In this document: piece after piece, positions 33,739 to 41,687 of the stretch
Layout: each line of letters starts with the position of its first letter
Numbering within the stretch: the first letter of the stretch is position 1
Assembly: GCA_964242735.1 (NCBI GenBank)
Contig: CAXTAK010000010.1
Coordinates: 59,573-123,572 of the forward strand
Direction of reading: 5' to 3'
Source of the DNA: CADCUY01 sp964242735
GTDB lineage: Bacteria > Actinomycetota > Actinomycetes > Actinomycetales > Quadrisphaeraceae
DNA: 64,000 nucleotides
The notes under the pieces: generated by a model
The model's input: the letters and a program-made list of their open reading frames with translations, nothing else
What the model was told of the DNA's origin: nothing
The model's database searches: none
Position numbers and translations under genes: made by a program

Positions 33739-34161
33739 GTGAGCGATGAGCAGTCTGCACAGCGGGGCCGGTCGGCCGTCGACGTCTCGGAGGTCATCCG
33801 CCCGGCGGCGATCGTCCCGGAGGACGCGGCGCGCGCGATCCTCGTCGAGATGGCGCTGCGCGACGTCCAGCACGGGGGGCTGTGGCAGTCCGAGCCGAAC
33901 CTGTGGACCCGGTACGACCGCCCGTGGCACGGCCCGCGCAACGACACCGGCGCGGAGGCCATCGGCACGGTGCACGTCGCGTACGGCACCCCCACCAAGT
34001 ACGAGATCACGATCTACCGGGTCACGCTGACCGAGGTCGGCACCGCGGACGGGTGGACGCTGACGAGCCTGACCGACGAGGCGCTGGGCTACGGGCACCT
34101 CACCCTCGCCGACTGCCCGCGCGCCGTCATGGCGCCGCCCCCGAAGCCGTACCGCCACTGA
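33739..34161 (+). CDS. Conserved hypothetical protein
   Basis: A 140-residue soluble protein with protein-like composition: PEDAARAILVEMALRDVQHG, SEPNLWTRYDRPWHGPRN and an alternating beta region VAYGTPTKYEITIYRVTLTE, ending PPPKPYRH. The His/Trp-rich central loop and beta strands suggest a small beta-barrel, but I cannot name a family. GTG start with a weak GAGAAGG in front. It faces away from DUF3145 across a 180-bp region. Confidence 0.7.
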   Translation: MSDEQSAQRGRSAVDVSEVIRPAAIVPEDAARAILVEMALRDVQHGGLWQSEPNLWTRYDRPWHGPRNDTGAEAIGTVHVAYGTPTKYEITIYRVTLTEVGTADGWTLTSLTDEALGYGHLTLADCPRAVMAPPPKPYRH

Positions 34162-34226
34162 GCTCGCCCGTGGCGGGGTGCCCGGGGTCGGCACCGGCGC
34201 GAGCGCAGCGGTGGAAGCATGGGGGC

Positions 34227-34853
34227 ATGGTCAGGCCCCGTCGCCCCGCCCTGCTGGGGCCCGTCGCGCTCGACTCCTTCGACGCCGGCGGCGACCCCGC
34301 CCAGCGCGAGGCGATCGCCCAGCGCACCGCGCGCCTGCTCGTCGAGGGGTCCCGCAGCACCGACGACGAAGCCGTCGTGCAGCGCCTGGTGGGCCTGGCC
34401 GACGAGCACGGGCTGGAGGTGCTGGCGGAGCTGTGGGCCGACGCCCCCGCGGAGACCCTCGCGGGAGCGCTGTGGCGGCTGTACCTGCTGCGCCAGTGGG
34501 TGCACCAGGACCCGGTCTCCGCGGCGAGGGAGTACGACCGCGGGCGCCTCAGCGCCCCCGTCGCCGAGGTCGTCGCCGGCGTCGGCGACCCTCCCGGGCC
34601 CGGCGAGGTGCGCGAGCTGGCCGACGCGGTGCTGACCGGGCTCGCCCGCGGTGACGTGGCGACCACCTTCGAGCGGGCCGCCGCCTTCGCCCGGGTCGTC
34701 GCGGCCGGGCGCGCGGAGTCCTCCGCCGAGGACGAGGACGAGGCGCCCCGCCTGGCCGCCGTCCGGCTGGTGCGCACCGCCGAGCAGCTCGAAGCGGCCG
34801 CCGCGGCACACCGGTGGCCCGTGGGTGATGACGAACGGCCTCCGCGCAGCTAA
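34227..34853 (+). CDS. Conserved actinobacterial helical protein
   Basis: A 208-residue all-alpha protein. Typical blocks are LVGLADEHGLEVLAELWADA, AGALWRLYLLRQWVHQDP, VAEVVAGVGDPPGPGEVREL and TTFERAAAFARVVAAGRA. I recall this family being carried in databases as a DNA-directed RNA polymerase subunit beta, which is a mislabel: it has no polymerase motif. ATG at 34227 was chosen over an overlapping out-of-frame ATG eight bases earlier. Function unknown. Confidence 0.75.
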   Translation: MVRPRRPALLGPVALDSFDAGGDPAQREAIAQRTARLLVEGSRSTDDEAVVQRLVGLADEHGLEVLAELWADAPAETLAGALWRLYLLRQWVHQDPVSAAREYDRGRLSAPVAEVVAGVGDPPGPGEVRELADAVLTGLARGDVATTFERAAAFARVVAAGRAESSAEDEDEAPRLAAVRLVRTAEQLEAAAAAHRWPVGDDERPPRS

Positions 34854-34946
34854 AATAGGAGGGCGTCGGGCCGCGGTAGCCCCGGGCTCCAACACCAGCC
34901 GCTACGAGCGGCCCCGCGCCGAGAGGCGCTTCCCGGCCCGACGCGC

Positions 34947-35363
34947 TCACCCCCGGGAGCCGGCCACGGCCTCCACGAGGTCCAGCCACCACTTCGGTCC
35001 CACGACCTCGGCGCCGGCGGGCAGGCGCTCGCGCAGGCCTCGGTCAGCGGTCACCACCCACGCCGACCCGCCGTGCGCGATCACCTCCTGCGCGGTGGCG
35101 ACGACGTCGGCGTCACCGTCGGCCTCGGCGAGGACGACGTCCAGGCCCGGCGCCACCGGTGGGCGCGCGGAGCGGGCCAGGCCCTCGAGGACGGCGACCA
35201 CGCGGGTCACGGCCCCTCCGCCGGCCAGCACCGCGGCGGCGCCCGCCAGCAGTCCCTCGGCGGCGCCGGCGCGGTCCCTCCACCACCCGTCCGGGCGCGA
35301 GCCCATGACGTTGGCGACGTCGAGGACGACGACCAGGGACGGTCCTGACTGGTCCGGGGGCAC
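34947..35363 (-). CDS. NYN/PIN-like nuclease domain protein
   Basis: A 138-residue protein with the acidic residues of a PIN-like fold: VVVLDVANVMGSRPDGWW at the N terminus (Asp and Asn), EADGDADVVATAQEV in the middle, and WVVTADRGLRERL with an Asp towards the end. These match NYN-type nucleases often labelled NTP pyrophosphohydrolase in Actinobacteria. GTG at 35363 opens the family-like part; the frame upstream is non-coding in character. Confidence 0.78.
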   Translation of the reverse strand: MPPDQSGPSLVVVLDVANVMGSRPDGWWRDRAGAAEGLLAGAAAVLAGGGAVTRVVAVLEGLARSARPPVAPGLDVVLAEADGDADVVATAQEVIAHGGSAWVVTADRGLRERLPAGAEVVGPKWWLDLVEAVAGSRG

Positions 35364-35386
35364 TCGCCCAGGGTATGAGTGGGGGC

Positions 35387-35554
35387 ATGAGCGCACCCCA
35401 CCCCGGCCCCGCGCCGCTGCCCCTGGACCCACCCGACGACATCTCCGCTGATGGACTGCCCGCAGGCGAGGGGGCGCCGTGGGCCGACGGACCCGGTCAC
35501 GCGCCCTTCGAGGAGCAGCCCCCGCCGGACGAGGTGCCGCCGTCACCGAGCTGA
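35387..35554 (+). CDS. Putative small acidic, Pro-rich protein
   Basis: A 55-residue frame starting with ATG, rich in Pro, Asp, Glu, Gly and Ala (MSAPHPGPAPLPLDPPDD to PPPDEVPPSPS). No domain. It fills the gap between the divergent NYN gene and arfB, with GGGGGC as a poor ribosome binding site. The composition is protein-like for a disordered acidic peptide, but chance is possible. Confidence 0.4.
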   Translation: MSAPHPGPAPLPLDPPDDISADGLPAGEGAPWADGPGHAPFEEQPPPDEVPPSPS

Positions 35555-35615
35555 GCCGCCTCACCGGGCTGAGCGGCACCACCGGGCTGCGCTGCCTCAC
35601 GGGGCGGGGGCGGGG

Positions 35616-36029
35616 GTGAGCCGGGTCGAGCTGCCCGAGTCGGAGCTGCGCTGGCGCTTCTCGCGCTCGTCGGGACCCGGCGGGCAGGGCGTCAACACCG
35701 CGGACTCCCGCGTGGAGCTGTCCCTCGACGTCGCCGCGACCGCGGCGCTGGCCCCCGGACAGCGCGAGCGGGCGCTGACCGCGCTCGCCGGGCGGCTGGT
35801 CGACGGGGTGCTGACCGTGACGGCCTCCGAGCACCGCCAGCAGCTGCGCAACCGCGCGGCGGCCCGGGCGCGGATGCAGGCGCTGCTCCAGGCCGCGGTG
35901 ACGCCTCCCGGGGCAGCACGGCGACCGACCCGGCCCAGCGCGGGCGCCCGCCGGCGTCGCACCGCCGCCAAGCAGCTGCGCAGCGCGGTGAAGGACCAGC
36001 GCCGCCGTCCCGACGCCCGCGGCAGCTGA
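35616..36029 (+). CDS. arfB: Alternative ribosome-rescue peptidyl-tRNA hydrolase
   Basis: ArfB/YaeJ frees stalled ribosomes lacking a stop codon. The 137 residues have the release-factor loop SSGPGGQGVNTADSRVEL with GGQ at 22-24, and a basic C-terminal tail (RRRRTAAKQLRSAVKDQRRR) that enters the empty mRNA channel. GTG start after GGGGCGGGGGCGGG. The length is normal for the family. Confidence 0.93.
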   Translation: MSRVELPESELRWRFSRSSGPGGQGVNTADSRVELSLDVAATAALAPGQRERALTALAGRLVDGVLTVTASEHRQQLRNRAAARARMQALLQAAVTPPGAARRPTRPSAGARRRRTAAKQLRSAVKDQRRRPDARGS

Positions 36030-36076
36030 AGACCACCGGCGTGGCGTAGTGGGCCCTCGGCGCTGCGGTCGCGGGC

Positions 36077-36343
36077 ATGTCGGGCCGGCTGCTCCTCGTG
36101 GCGGTCGGGCTCCTGACGGTCATCGCCGCTCTGATCTGGGTCGCGGTGCGCACTGGGGCGCTGAGGCGTCCGGGGCCGTTGCTGGCCGCCCTCGCGCTGG
36201 TCGTCGGCGTGGCCATCGTCCTCGCCGGGGTGTGGTCGCCGGCGTCAGCGGCCTTCAGGGCTTCGAGCACCTCGAGCAGGGCAGACTGGTCCAAGGCCAT
36301 CGTGCGGTGTCCTTCCGTGAGTTCCCCAGGCAGGTCTCACTGA
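36077..36343 (+). CDS. Small membrane protein whose 3' end is replaced by a transposase remnant
   Basis: An 88-residue frame. Residues 1-54 look real: two membrane helices (LLLVAVGLLTVIAALIWVAV and PLLAALALVVGVAIVLAGVW) joined by a short TGALRRPG loop. From about residue 55 the frame reads antisense through the IS256-like remnant (36241-36300), giving a Ser/Ala/Arg-rich tail with no protein character. So the natural end was probably lost when the insertion arrived. Function unknown. Confidence 0.55.
   Translation: MSGRLLLVAVGLLTVIAALIWVAVRTGALRRPGPLLAALALVVGVAIVLAGVWSPASAAFRASSTSSRADWSKAIVRCPSVSSPGRSH
36241..36300 (-). mobile_element. 5' remnant of an IS256-type transposase gene
   Basis: On the minus strand, ATG at 36300 opens MALDQSALLEVLEALKAADA, which closely resembles the N terminus of actinobacterial IS256-family transposases. 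Similarity stops after about 20 codons at 36241, where the sequence passes into the small membrane protein gene. The DDE catalytic part is absent and I see no clear terminal inverted repeat. The upstream side holds an imperfect palindrome, CCATCGTGCGATGG. Confidence 0.6.
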
Positions 36344-36826
36344 CCATCGCACGATGGCCGCCCCCGTGATCAACACGAGCAGCGGCGCGAACTACACCAC
36401 CCCACGAGACGCAAGCTCGCGGTGGCGTGGCGGAAGGGCCATCTCCGCAGCAGTGGTGTGCGTGGTGGCGGGCGCATCTCCGGCGTGGGGTGCCGCCTGA
36501 CGCAGCCCCGAGGGGGTGCACCGTCGGCGCCGCCTGGACCGCGAGCAGGCACGGACCGTCGGCGCAGGCGCGTGTCCGGGCGTCGAACGCGCACGTGCCC
36601 CAGCGACCTGTGACCGGTGCGTGGGAGGCCGGCGTCGTGCGGGGTGCGGGAGCACCACGGGGCGGCAGGAGAGCCGCCGTGGGCCAGCCGCCCGGCCGAG
36701 CGGAGCTGGACAGGGCTGGGGGCGTCGCTGCACTCAGGGAGTCAGGATCGAGGCTCCACGGCACTGAGGGTGCTCACGAACTGCACTGAGCGTCATCAGG
36801 CACGAGCACTGGCGGAGGGGGCTGTG
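36344..36826. other. Region without a recognisable gene, beside the transposase remnant
   Basis: About 480 bp. Several open frames exist on both strands but all are Arg/Gly/Pro/Ala-rich and look like chance frames. A GTG-started frame at 36427 (WCAWWRAHLRRGVPPD) has an odd Trp-rich start but no support further on. The stretch probably consists of insertion-element and flanking debris. Confidence 0.5.
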
Positions 36827-37006
36827 ATGAGCACGAGCACCGGACCGGCACCGACCAGCAGGACCGCGTACCGACTCACGCCAGCAGAGCGGGACGACGC
36901 CATCCAGTCCGCCGAGGCGCTCCTCGCCGACCTCAAGCGTCGCCAGGCCGAGCGCAGCGCCCACAGGACCACCGGGTCAGTCGCCGCGACGCGCCGGAGC
37001 GCATGA
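36827..37006 (+). CDS. Putative small helical protein
   Basis: A 59-residue frame with GGAGGGGG about 7 bp ahead of the ATG. Its centre, LTPAERDDAIQSAEALLADL then KRRQAERSA, is a charged amphipathic helix between disordered ends. No family recognised. It precedes tRNA-Asn on the other strand. Confidence 0.5.
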   Translation: MSTSTGPAPTSRTAYRLTPAERDDAIQSAEALLADLKRRQAERSAHRTTGSVAATRRSA

Positions 37007-37086
37007 CCCGCGCGCTGGCGGCGCCGCTGCGGACGACACCACCGCTGTGCGTGGCGAGTGCCTCACCCGCACTACCGACGCCGTGG

Positions 37087-37159
37087 CTCCCACACTTGGA
37101 CTCGAACCAAGAACCTGCCGGTTAACAGCCGGCTGCTCTGCCAATTGAGCTATGTGGGA
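37087..37159 (-). tRNA. tRNA-Asn (GUU)
   Basis: A 73-nt cloverleaf on the minus strand. Acceptor TCCCACA pairs with TGTGGGA plus discriminator G; D arm AGCTCAATTGGCAGAGC; anticodon stem-loop CCGGCTGTTAACCGG with GTT; T arm GGTTCGAGTCC. CCA follows directly in the genome (37086-37084). Confidence 0.96.
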
Positions 37160-37203
37160 CCGGCCCGCACCCCGTGCAGCGGGGCCTGGACGCGGGCGCG
37201 ACG

Positions 37204-38391
37204 CTACCAGCCCACCTGCGCCCCCGGGGCGGGACCGCGATCGCGGGGCCGCGCCACCTGCTCTACGGCGGCACCGAAGAGCCACGGGGCGGACGCCGCC
37301 AGCGGCACGATCCGCGAGCGCACCGCCGGCACCCGGGTCGCCGCGACCAGAGCGGTGGTGAGCCACCGGTAGCTGCGCGTCAGGCGCCGCCACTCCGCCT
37401 CGTACCGGGCCAGCGCCTCCTCCGGGGCCCGCGCCGCGCGGGTGCCGGCACCGCCGACGGAGACCACCGCCGCGACCGCAGCGCGCGCGGTGGACATCCC
37501 GACGGTCAGGCCCTCCCCGGTGAGGGCGTCGGTGTACCCGGCGGCATCCCCCACCAGCAGCACCCGCCCGTTCCCGCGGGCCGTGGCGCGCTGGCGCAGC
37601 GGCCCCGCCCCGCGCGGGTCCGACGTCCACTCAGCCCCCGCGAGGCGCTCACCCAGGGCGGGCAGCTCCGCGAGGGCCGCGTCGAGCCCGAGATCACCGC
37701 CGCGCCCGCCCTCGACGGCGATGCCCACCTCGCCCGGGCCCACGGGGGTGACGTACGCCTCGACGCGGGGCCCCCAGTGCACCTCCACGTGCGGGGTCCA
37801 CGGCGCCAGCGCGGCGTGGCGCCGGACGGCGTACCGGCGCCCGTCGCTGCCCCCGGCCACGCCCAGGAGCCCGCGCACGCGGGAGTGCAGGCCGTCGGCG
37901 GCCAGCACCCAGCGGGCGTCGAGGCGTGAGCTGCCGGTGCCGTCATCGATGACGAGGCGCACGCTCGCGCCGTCCTGGGTGAGGTCGCGCACCCGCCCGG
38001 GCACGATGCGCACCCCCAGCGCCACGGCCCGGGCGGCGAGGGCCTCCTGCAGCACGGTGCGGCGCACCCCGCGGCCCGGCCCCGCGGCGAAGTCGTGGCC
38101 GGCGCGGCGCGCCCCGTCCGCGCTGGTGTACGTGATGCCGGTGAAGGGGTGCCCAGTGGGGTCGACGCCGAGGCGGGCGAGCGCGGCGAGGGCACCGGGC
38201 ATCAGCCCCTCACCGCAGGCCTTGTCGACGGGCACGGAGCGGGGTTCGACGACCACGGCGCGCAACCCCGCCAGGCGCGCCTCGATGGCGGCGGTCAGGC
38301 CCACGGGGCCGCCGCCGACGACGACGACGTCACGCACCAGCGCCTGCAGCGCCCCGGGTGCGAGCAGCGCCCGGCGCGGCGGGGGCGCCAT
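37204..38391 (-). CDS. FAD-dependent monooxygenase/oxidoreductase (SrsC-like)
   Basis: A 395-residue flavoprotein of the geranylgeranyl reductase/p-hydroxybenzoate hydroxylase fold. The FAD motif VVVGGGPVGLTAAIEARLAG is at about residues 22-41, the second (GD) motif VLLVGDAAGYTDALTGEG near 290. ATG at 38391 overlaps the methyltransferase stop. In Streptomyces griseus the third gene of the srs operon, SrsC, hydroxylates alkylresorcinols to quinones; the same order here supports that role. Confidence 0.82.
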   Translation of the reverse strand: MAPPPRRALLAPGALQALVRDVVVVGGGPVGLTAAIEARLAGLRAVVVEPRSVPVDKACGEGLMPGALAALARLGVDPTGHPFTGITYTSADGARRAGHDFAAGPGRGVRRTVLQEALAARAVALGVRIVPGRVRDLTQDGASVRLVIDDGTGSSRLDARWVLAADGLHSRVRGLLGVAGGSDGRRYAVRRHAALAPWTPHVEVHWGPRVEAYVTPVGPGEVGIAVEGGRGGDLGLDAALAELPALGERLAGAEWTSDPRGAGPLRQRATARGNGRVLLVGDAAGYTDALTGEGLTVGMSTARAAVAAVVSVGGAGTRAARAPEEALARYEAEWRRLTRSYRWLTTALVAATRVPAVRSRIVPLAASAPWLFGAAVEQVARPRDRGPAPGAQVGW

Positions 38392-38918
38392 CAGGTGCCG
38401 GCGAGCGCGGTCAGCGCCCGCTCCTCCGCGGGGATGCGGAAGCGCAGCAGCAGCACCGCGTTGGCGGCGGTGAAGGCCGCGGAGGTCACCCATGCGCCGT
38501 GCACCAGCGGCAGGGCCAGTCCCTCGGCCGCGACGATGACGTAGTTCGGGTGCCGCAGCCACCGGTAGGGGCCGCGGCGGACGGCTCCCAGACCGGGGAC
38601 GACGACGATGCGGGTGTTCCACTGCTGCCCCAGGGCGGCGATGCACCAGTAGCGCCCCACCTGGGCCGCGAGGGCCACCGCGAGAGAGGGCACCCCCGTC
38701 CCGGGGCGGAACGGCCGGCCGCGGAGCCGGACCTCGGCGACCGAGCCGACCAGCAGCCCGGTGTGCAGCGCGACCATCGCGGGGAAGTGCCCCTGCCCGC
38801 TCTCGCGGCCACCGCGCTCCAGGGCCCAGGCGAGGTGCCGGCGGGAAATGACGAGCTCGACGACGCGCTCGGCGGCGACGGCGGCGATCAGCGCGGTGAA
38901 GCGCCCCGCGGTGCTCAC
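38391..38918 (-). CDS. Isoprenylcysteine carboxyl methyltransferase-family protein (SrsB-like)
   Basis: A 175-residue membrane methyltransferase. Four hydrophobic stretches flank the SAM-binding ICMT signature VRRGPYRWLRHPNYVIVAAE near residues 115-134, preceded by LGQQWNTRIVVVPG. In the S. griseus srs cluster, SrsB of this family O-methylates alkylresorcinols made by SrsA. The GTG start overlaps the polyketide synthase stop by four bases and its own stop overlaps the flavoprotein start, so all three are coupled. Confidence 0.84.
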   Translation of the reverse strand: MSTAGRFTALIAAVAAERVVELVISRRHLAWALERGGRESGQGHFPAMVALHTGLLVGSVAEVRLRGRPFRPGTGVPSLAVALAAQVGRYWCIAALGQQWNTRIVVVPGLGAVRRGPYRWLRHPNYVIVAAEGLALPLVHGAWVTSAAFTAANAVLLLRFRIPAEERALTALAGT

Positions 38919-40051
38919 GCGGCCACCGGCGCCGGCTGCGGATGCGGTTCCGGCGCCGGCTGCGGCCACTGCAGCAGGAGCAGCTCGGCGCAGAAGCCGG
39001 GGCCCATCGCCATCATCACCGCGCGCTCCCCCGCCGCCCGGCCGCGCGACGGGCCCGCCTCGAGGTAGCGGTGCAGGACGTGCAGCACCGAGGAGGAACT
39101 GAGGTTCCCGGCGTCGGCGAGCTGGCCCCACGAGTGGCGCAGGGCGCCGTCGTCCAGGGCCAGCGCAGCGGTGATCGACTGGAGCACCTTCGGTCCCCCG
39201 GGGTGCGCCAGCCACGCGCCCACGTCATCGCGGGCGAGGTCGGCGGCGGCGAGGAAGGCGTCGACGTCCTCACCGAGGTGGTCGCGCACGAGGTCCGCGA
39301 CGGAGGCGGACAGCACGATCTTGAAGCCGGTGCCGCCGATGTCCCACCCCATGACGCCCTCGCTGTCGGGGTAGAAGCGGCTGCGGGTGGCGAGCACCTC
39401 GGGGCCGGGCAGACCGAGGTCGGCGGCGCGGCGCTCCCCGAGCAGCACCACCGCGGTGGCCCCGTCGCCGAACAGCCCGGAGGCGACGAGGTTCGCGGTG
39501 GAGGTGTCGTGGCGCTGCAGGGTCAGGGAGCACAGCTCCACGCTCAGCAGCACCGCGACGTCGTCGGGGTGGCCGACCAGGTGGTCGTGCAGGCGCGCCA
39601 GGCCCGCGACGCCGGCGACGCACCCGAGGCCGAAGACGGGCAGGCGCTTGACGTCCGGGCGCAGGCCCAGGGGGCCGACCAGGCGCGCTTCGAGGGACGG
39701 CGCGCCGAGGCCGGTGACGGTGGTGGACAGGACGACATCGACGTCGCCCGGCGTCAGGCCCACCTGCTTCAGGGCCGTCTCGACGGCCTGGTGGCCCAGC
39801 TCCACGCCGACGCGCAGGAACGCGTTGTTCGCGTCGGTGAAACCGCCGAGGCGCGGGTAGTCCTCCAGCGGCAGGGCCATGTGCCGGTGCTCCACGCCGG
39901 CGTTGGCGTGCAGGGAGTCGAGCAGGCGGGCGCGGGAGCTGGTGTCGCCGGCGCCGCCGGGCAGGACCATCTCGCGGACCATCGCCGTCACCTCGCGCTG
40001 GCTCCACCGCCCCGGCGGCAGCACCGGCGCGACGGAGACGATGCGGGTCAC
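38915..40051 (-). CDS. Type III polyketide synthase, probable alkylresorcinol/alkylpyrone synthase (SrsA-like)
   Basis: A 378-residue chalcone synthase-fold enzyme that extends an acyl starter with malonyl-CoA and cyclises it. The triad is Cys144 (GLGCVAG), His283 (AWLAHPGG) and Asn316 (DAGNLSSSS); MGWDIGGTGFKIVLS near 234-248 is typical. GTG 40051 starts the family-like part; the frame upstream is Arg/Pro-rich. With the methyltransferase and flavoprotein downstream it matches the srsABC order, giving methylated phenolic lipids or quinones for the membrane. Starter chain length cannot be read. Confidence 0.9.
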   Translation of the reverse strand: MTRIVSVAPVLPPGRWSQREVTAMVREMVLPGGAGDTSSRARLLDSLHANAGVEHRHMALPLEDYPRLGGFTDANNAFLRVGVELGHQAVETALKQVGLTPGDVDVVLSTTVTGLGAPSLEARLVGPLGLRPDVKRLPVFGLGCVAGVAGLARLHDHLVGHPDDVAVLLSVELCSLTLQRHDTSTANLVASGLFGDGATAVVLLGERRAADLGLPGPEVLATRSRFYPDSEGVMGWDIGGTGFKIVLSASVADLVRDHLGEDVDAFLAAADLARDDVGAWLAHPGGPKVLQSITAALALDDGALRHSWGQLADAGNLSSSSVLHVLHRYLEAGPSRGRAAGERAVMMAMGPGFCAELLLLQWPQPAPEPHPQPAPVAA

Positions 40052-40160
40052 CGCGAGATCATCGCACTGGACCCCGGAGCGGGCACCCGGCCGCGGCCGC
40101 CCGCGCCGGGGGTGGCGGGTCGTGGGGTTGCGGCCCGGGTCGGTGGGGTAAGCAGGAGCC

Positions 40161-40568
40161 ATGACGATGGCCAGCCGGATGCTCGACGCCTACCCCGCCG
40201 ACCTGGGGGGTGTGGACAAGGCCGTGCTCGCCGCGGCGATCGACGCCGCGACCACGTGCTCGCAGGTGTGCACCGCGTGCGCCGACGCGTGCCTCAGCGA
40301 GAGCGGCGTGGGGTCGATGGCCACGTGCATCCGCAACGACCTGGACTGCGCTGACGTGTGCGCGGCCACCGCGCGGGTGCTCTCGCGGCACACCGGCTAC
40401 GACGCGAACCTCACCCGCGCGGTGCTGGCGGCGTGCATCCAGGCGTGCGCGACGTGCGCGGACGACTGCGAGAGCCACGGTGACGAGCACGCGCACTGCG
40501 CGATCTGCGCGGAGGCGTGCCGGGCGTGCGAGACCGCGTGCCGGGCGCTGCTGGAGTCGCTCGGCTGA
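40161..40568 (+). CDS. Four-helix bundle copper-binding protein (Csp-like)
   Basis: A 135-residue protein with 16 Cys on helices, in CxxxC and CxxC spacing: TCSQVCTACADAC, DCADVCAATA, ACIQACATCADDC and HCAICAEACRACETAC. This is the DUF326/Csp pattern, tetramers whose core stores many Cu(I) ions. No signal peptide is visible, so it is a cytosolic Csp3-type. ATG preceded by GCAGGAGCC. Divergent from the polyketide synthase across about 110 bp. Confidence 0.9.
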   Translation: MTMASRMLDAYPADLGGVDKAVLAAAIDAATTCSQVCTACADACLSESGVGSMATCIRNDLDCADVCAATARVLSRHTGYDANLTRAVLAACIQACATCADDCESHGDEHAHCAICAEACRACETACRALLESLG

Positions 40569-40600
40569 GGCTCTGAGTGCCGCGCGACCGGGGCCGGGGT

Positions 40601-40664
40601 CGCCGGGCCAGTGTCGGCGGCGCGGTGCGGCAGCTCAGCCGGTCGGAGCAGGGGACTGAGCCCT
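40601..40664 (+). pseudogene. Truncated, degenerate copy of the tRNA-Met locus
   Basis: Bases 40601-40664 match the upstream leader and 5' half of the intact tRNA-Met at 42489-42553 with roughly 85% identity: CGCCGGGC, GTCGGCGGCGCGG, then CAGCTCAGCCGGTC and GAGCAGGGGACT. Similarity ends at the anticodon, which is lost (GACTGAGCCCT against GACTCATAATCCCT); the T arm and 3' acceptor are absent. The copies are 1888 bp apart in the same orientation. The leader is copied too, so this is a segment duplication rather than a simple 3'-end attachment site. Confidence 0.75.
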
Positions 40665-40809
40665 TCTCACCAACGGTGGTGTGACCGGCGTTCTACCGGT
40701 GGCCTCGTCGTCACCTGTAGAGACTGCGGCAAGGACGAGTCGTCGGTGTCGAGCTACGACGGGTATCGGGGTAGCGAGGCGTCGACGTCGACGTCGCACC
40801 CTGTCGTCG

Positions 40810-41040
40810 GTGGAGGTCGCGGACAGCGCTCGGCGGCACGGCGTCGCCGATGACGACATCCGCGCCGCGACGAAGGTCCCCTGCGTCAGGTCCGCCAAGG
40901 CGACGACCACGTCCTGGTGATCGGCGCTGACAGCGCCGGACGCCTGCTCGAAGTCGTCGTCCTCGACCCCGAGGGCGACCCCGTGGCCATCCACGCCATG
41001 CCCCTGCGCCGGAGGTCCTACCGCTACCTGCGACCGTCAG
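40810..41040 (+). pseudogene. Frameshifted toxin gene of a small actinobacterial toxin-antitoxin pair
   Basis: One frame gives SARRHGVADDDIRAATKVP, and after a shift near 40878-40885 another gives RQGDDHVLVIGADSAGRLLE and VVVLDPEGDPVAIHAMPLRR. Together they match the small BrnT/DUF4258-like toxins common in Actinobacteria (HGV-DxDI ... LVIGxDxxGRLLEVVV ... AIHAMP). The second frame also lacks a stop where the family ends, running on through the antitoxin. The next gene is the antitoxin-like partner. So the toxin seems dead while its partner is intact; a sequencing error is possible for the shift. Confidence 0.65.
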
Positions 41041-41067
41041 CGACCGGTCCGGAGGAGAGTGACACCG

Positions 41068-41343
41068 ATGCCCCGTACCCGTGTGGAGCTCGAGCGGGCC
41101 GCCGACCAGGCCGAGGCCTGGCTGGACTCCCTCGACCCGGCCACCACCCCGGCCGAGGAGCCTGCGGACCTGCGCCGGATCGGCCCGGCCCTGCGCGCCA
41201 TGGCCGAGGACCAGCGCGAGGTCGACGACGCGGTGGCAGCCGCCCGTGCCAACGGGCGCAGCTGGGCGGAGGTGGGCCTCGTCCTCGGCATCACCCGACA
41301 GGCGGTCCGGGAGCGTTACGGGCAGCCGGCGGCCCGAGCCTGA
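41068..41343 (+). CDS. Antitoxin-like helix-turn-helix protein
   Basis: A 91-residue protein: a helical N-terminal half (RVELERAADQAEAWLDSLDP, DLRRIGPALRAMAEDQ) and a C-terminal helix-turn-helix NGRSWAEVGLVLGITRQAVR ending ERYGQP. In Actinobacteria this family is encoded directly after the small toxin found just upstream. A GTG at 41059 is an alternative start; GGAGGAG lies a few bases ahead of it. Confidence 0.72.
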   Translation: MPRTRVELERAADQAEAWLDSLDPATTPAEEPADLRRIGPALRAMAEDQREVDDAVAAARANGRSWAEVGLVLGITRQAVRERYGQPAARA

Positions 41344-41687
41344 CGACGGCGTGCGGGCCCAGTCGTCCATCGCCCCTGACACCTGCGGCCGTGTCGATGA
41401 GCAGCGGCGACCGGCGCCGGCGAGCCGTCGGTCGAGCCGGGCGGGCTCCAGAACCGCTCTGGTCGAGGTCGGTCGCCGAGGTTCGCATCCGACCCGGCGC
41501 CTCCCGCAGCACCGTCCCGAGCTGTACGGACAGCCCTGACGGGTGCTGCTGGACCGACCATGAGCCCGTGTCGGAGGCGGCGGGATCGATCTCGTGCTCC
41601 CTCGCTCCCGAGTCCGTCTCCCGATCGCTCCACCGGCGTTTCGAGTGCTTCGCCGATCACCCGTAGCACTTGTGCAACGCCCCAGCG
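41344..41687. other. Spacer between the two toxin-antitoxin modules
   Basis: No complete gene is visible. A short stretch (about 41465-41515, plus strand) reads VAEVRIRPGASRST, which resembles the first strand of DUF167/YggU proteins, but nothing of the rest follows. The bases before 41688 carry no clear ribosome binding site. Confidence 0.45.

Noticed and set aside
36427..36789. A 120-codon frame beginning with a Trp-rich segment
   Set aside because: Only the first dozen residues look protein-like; no ribosome binding site, no family, and the rest is Arg/Gly/Ala noise.
41465..41515. A short match to the first strand of DUF167/YggU proteins
   Set aside because: About 14 residues only, with no continuation in any frame; too short to claim a pseudogene.
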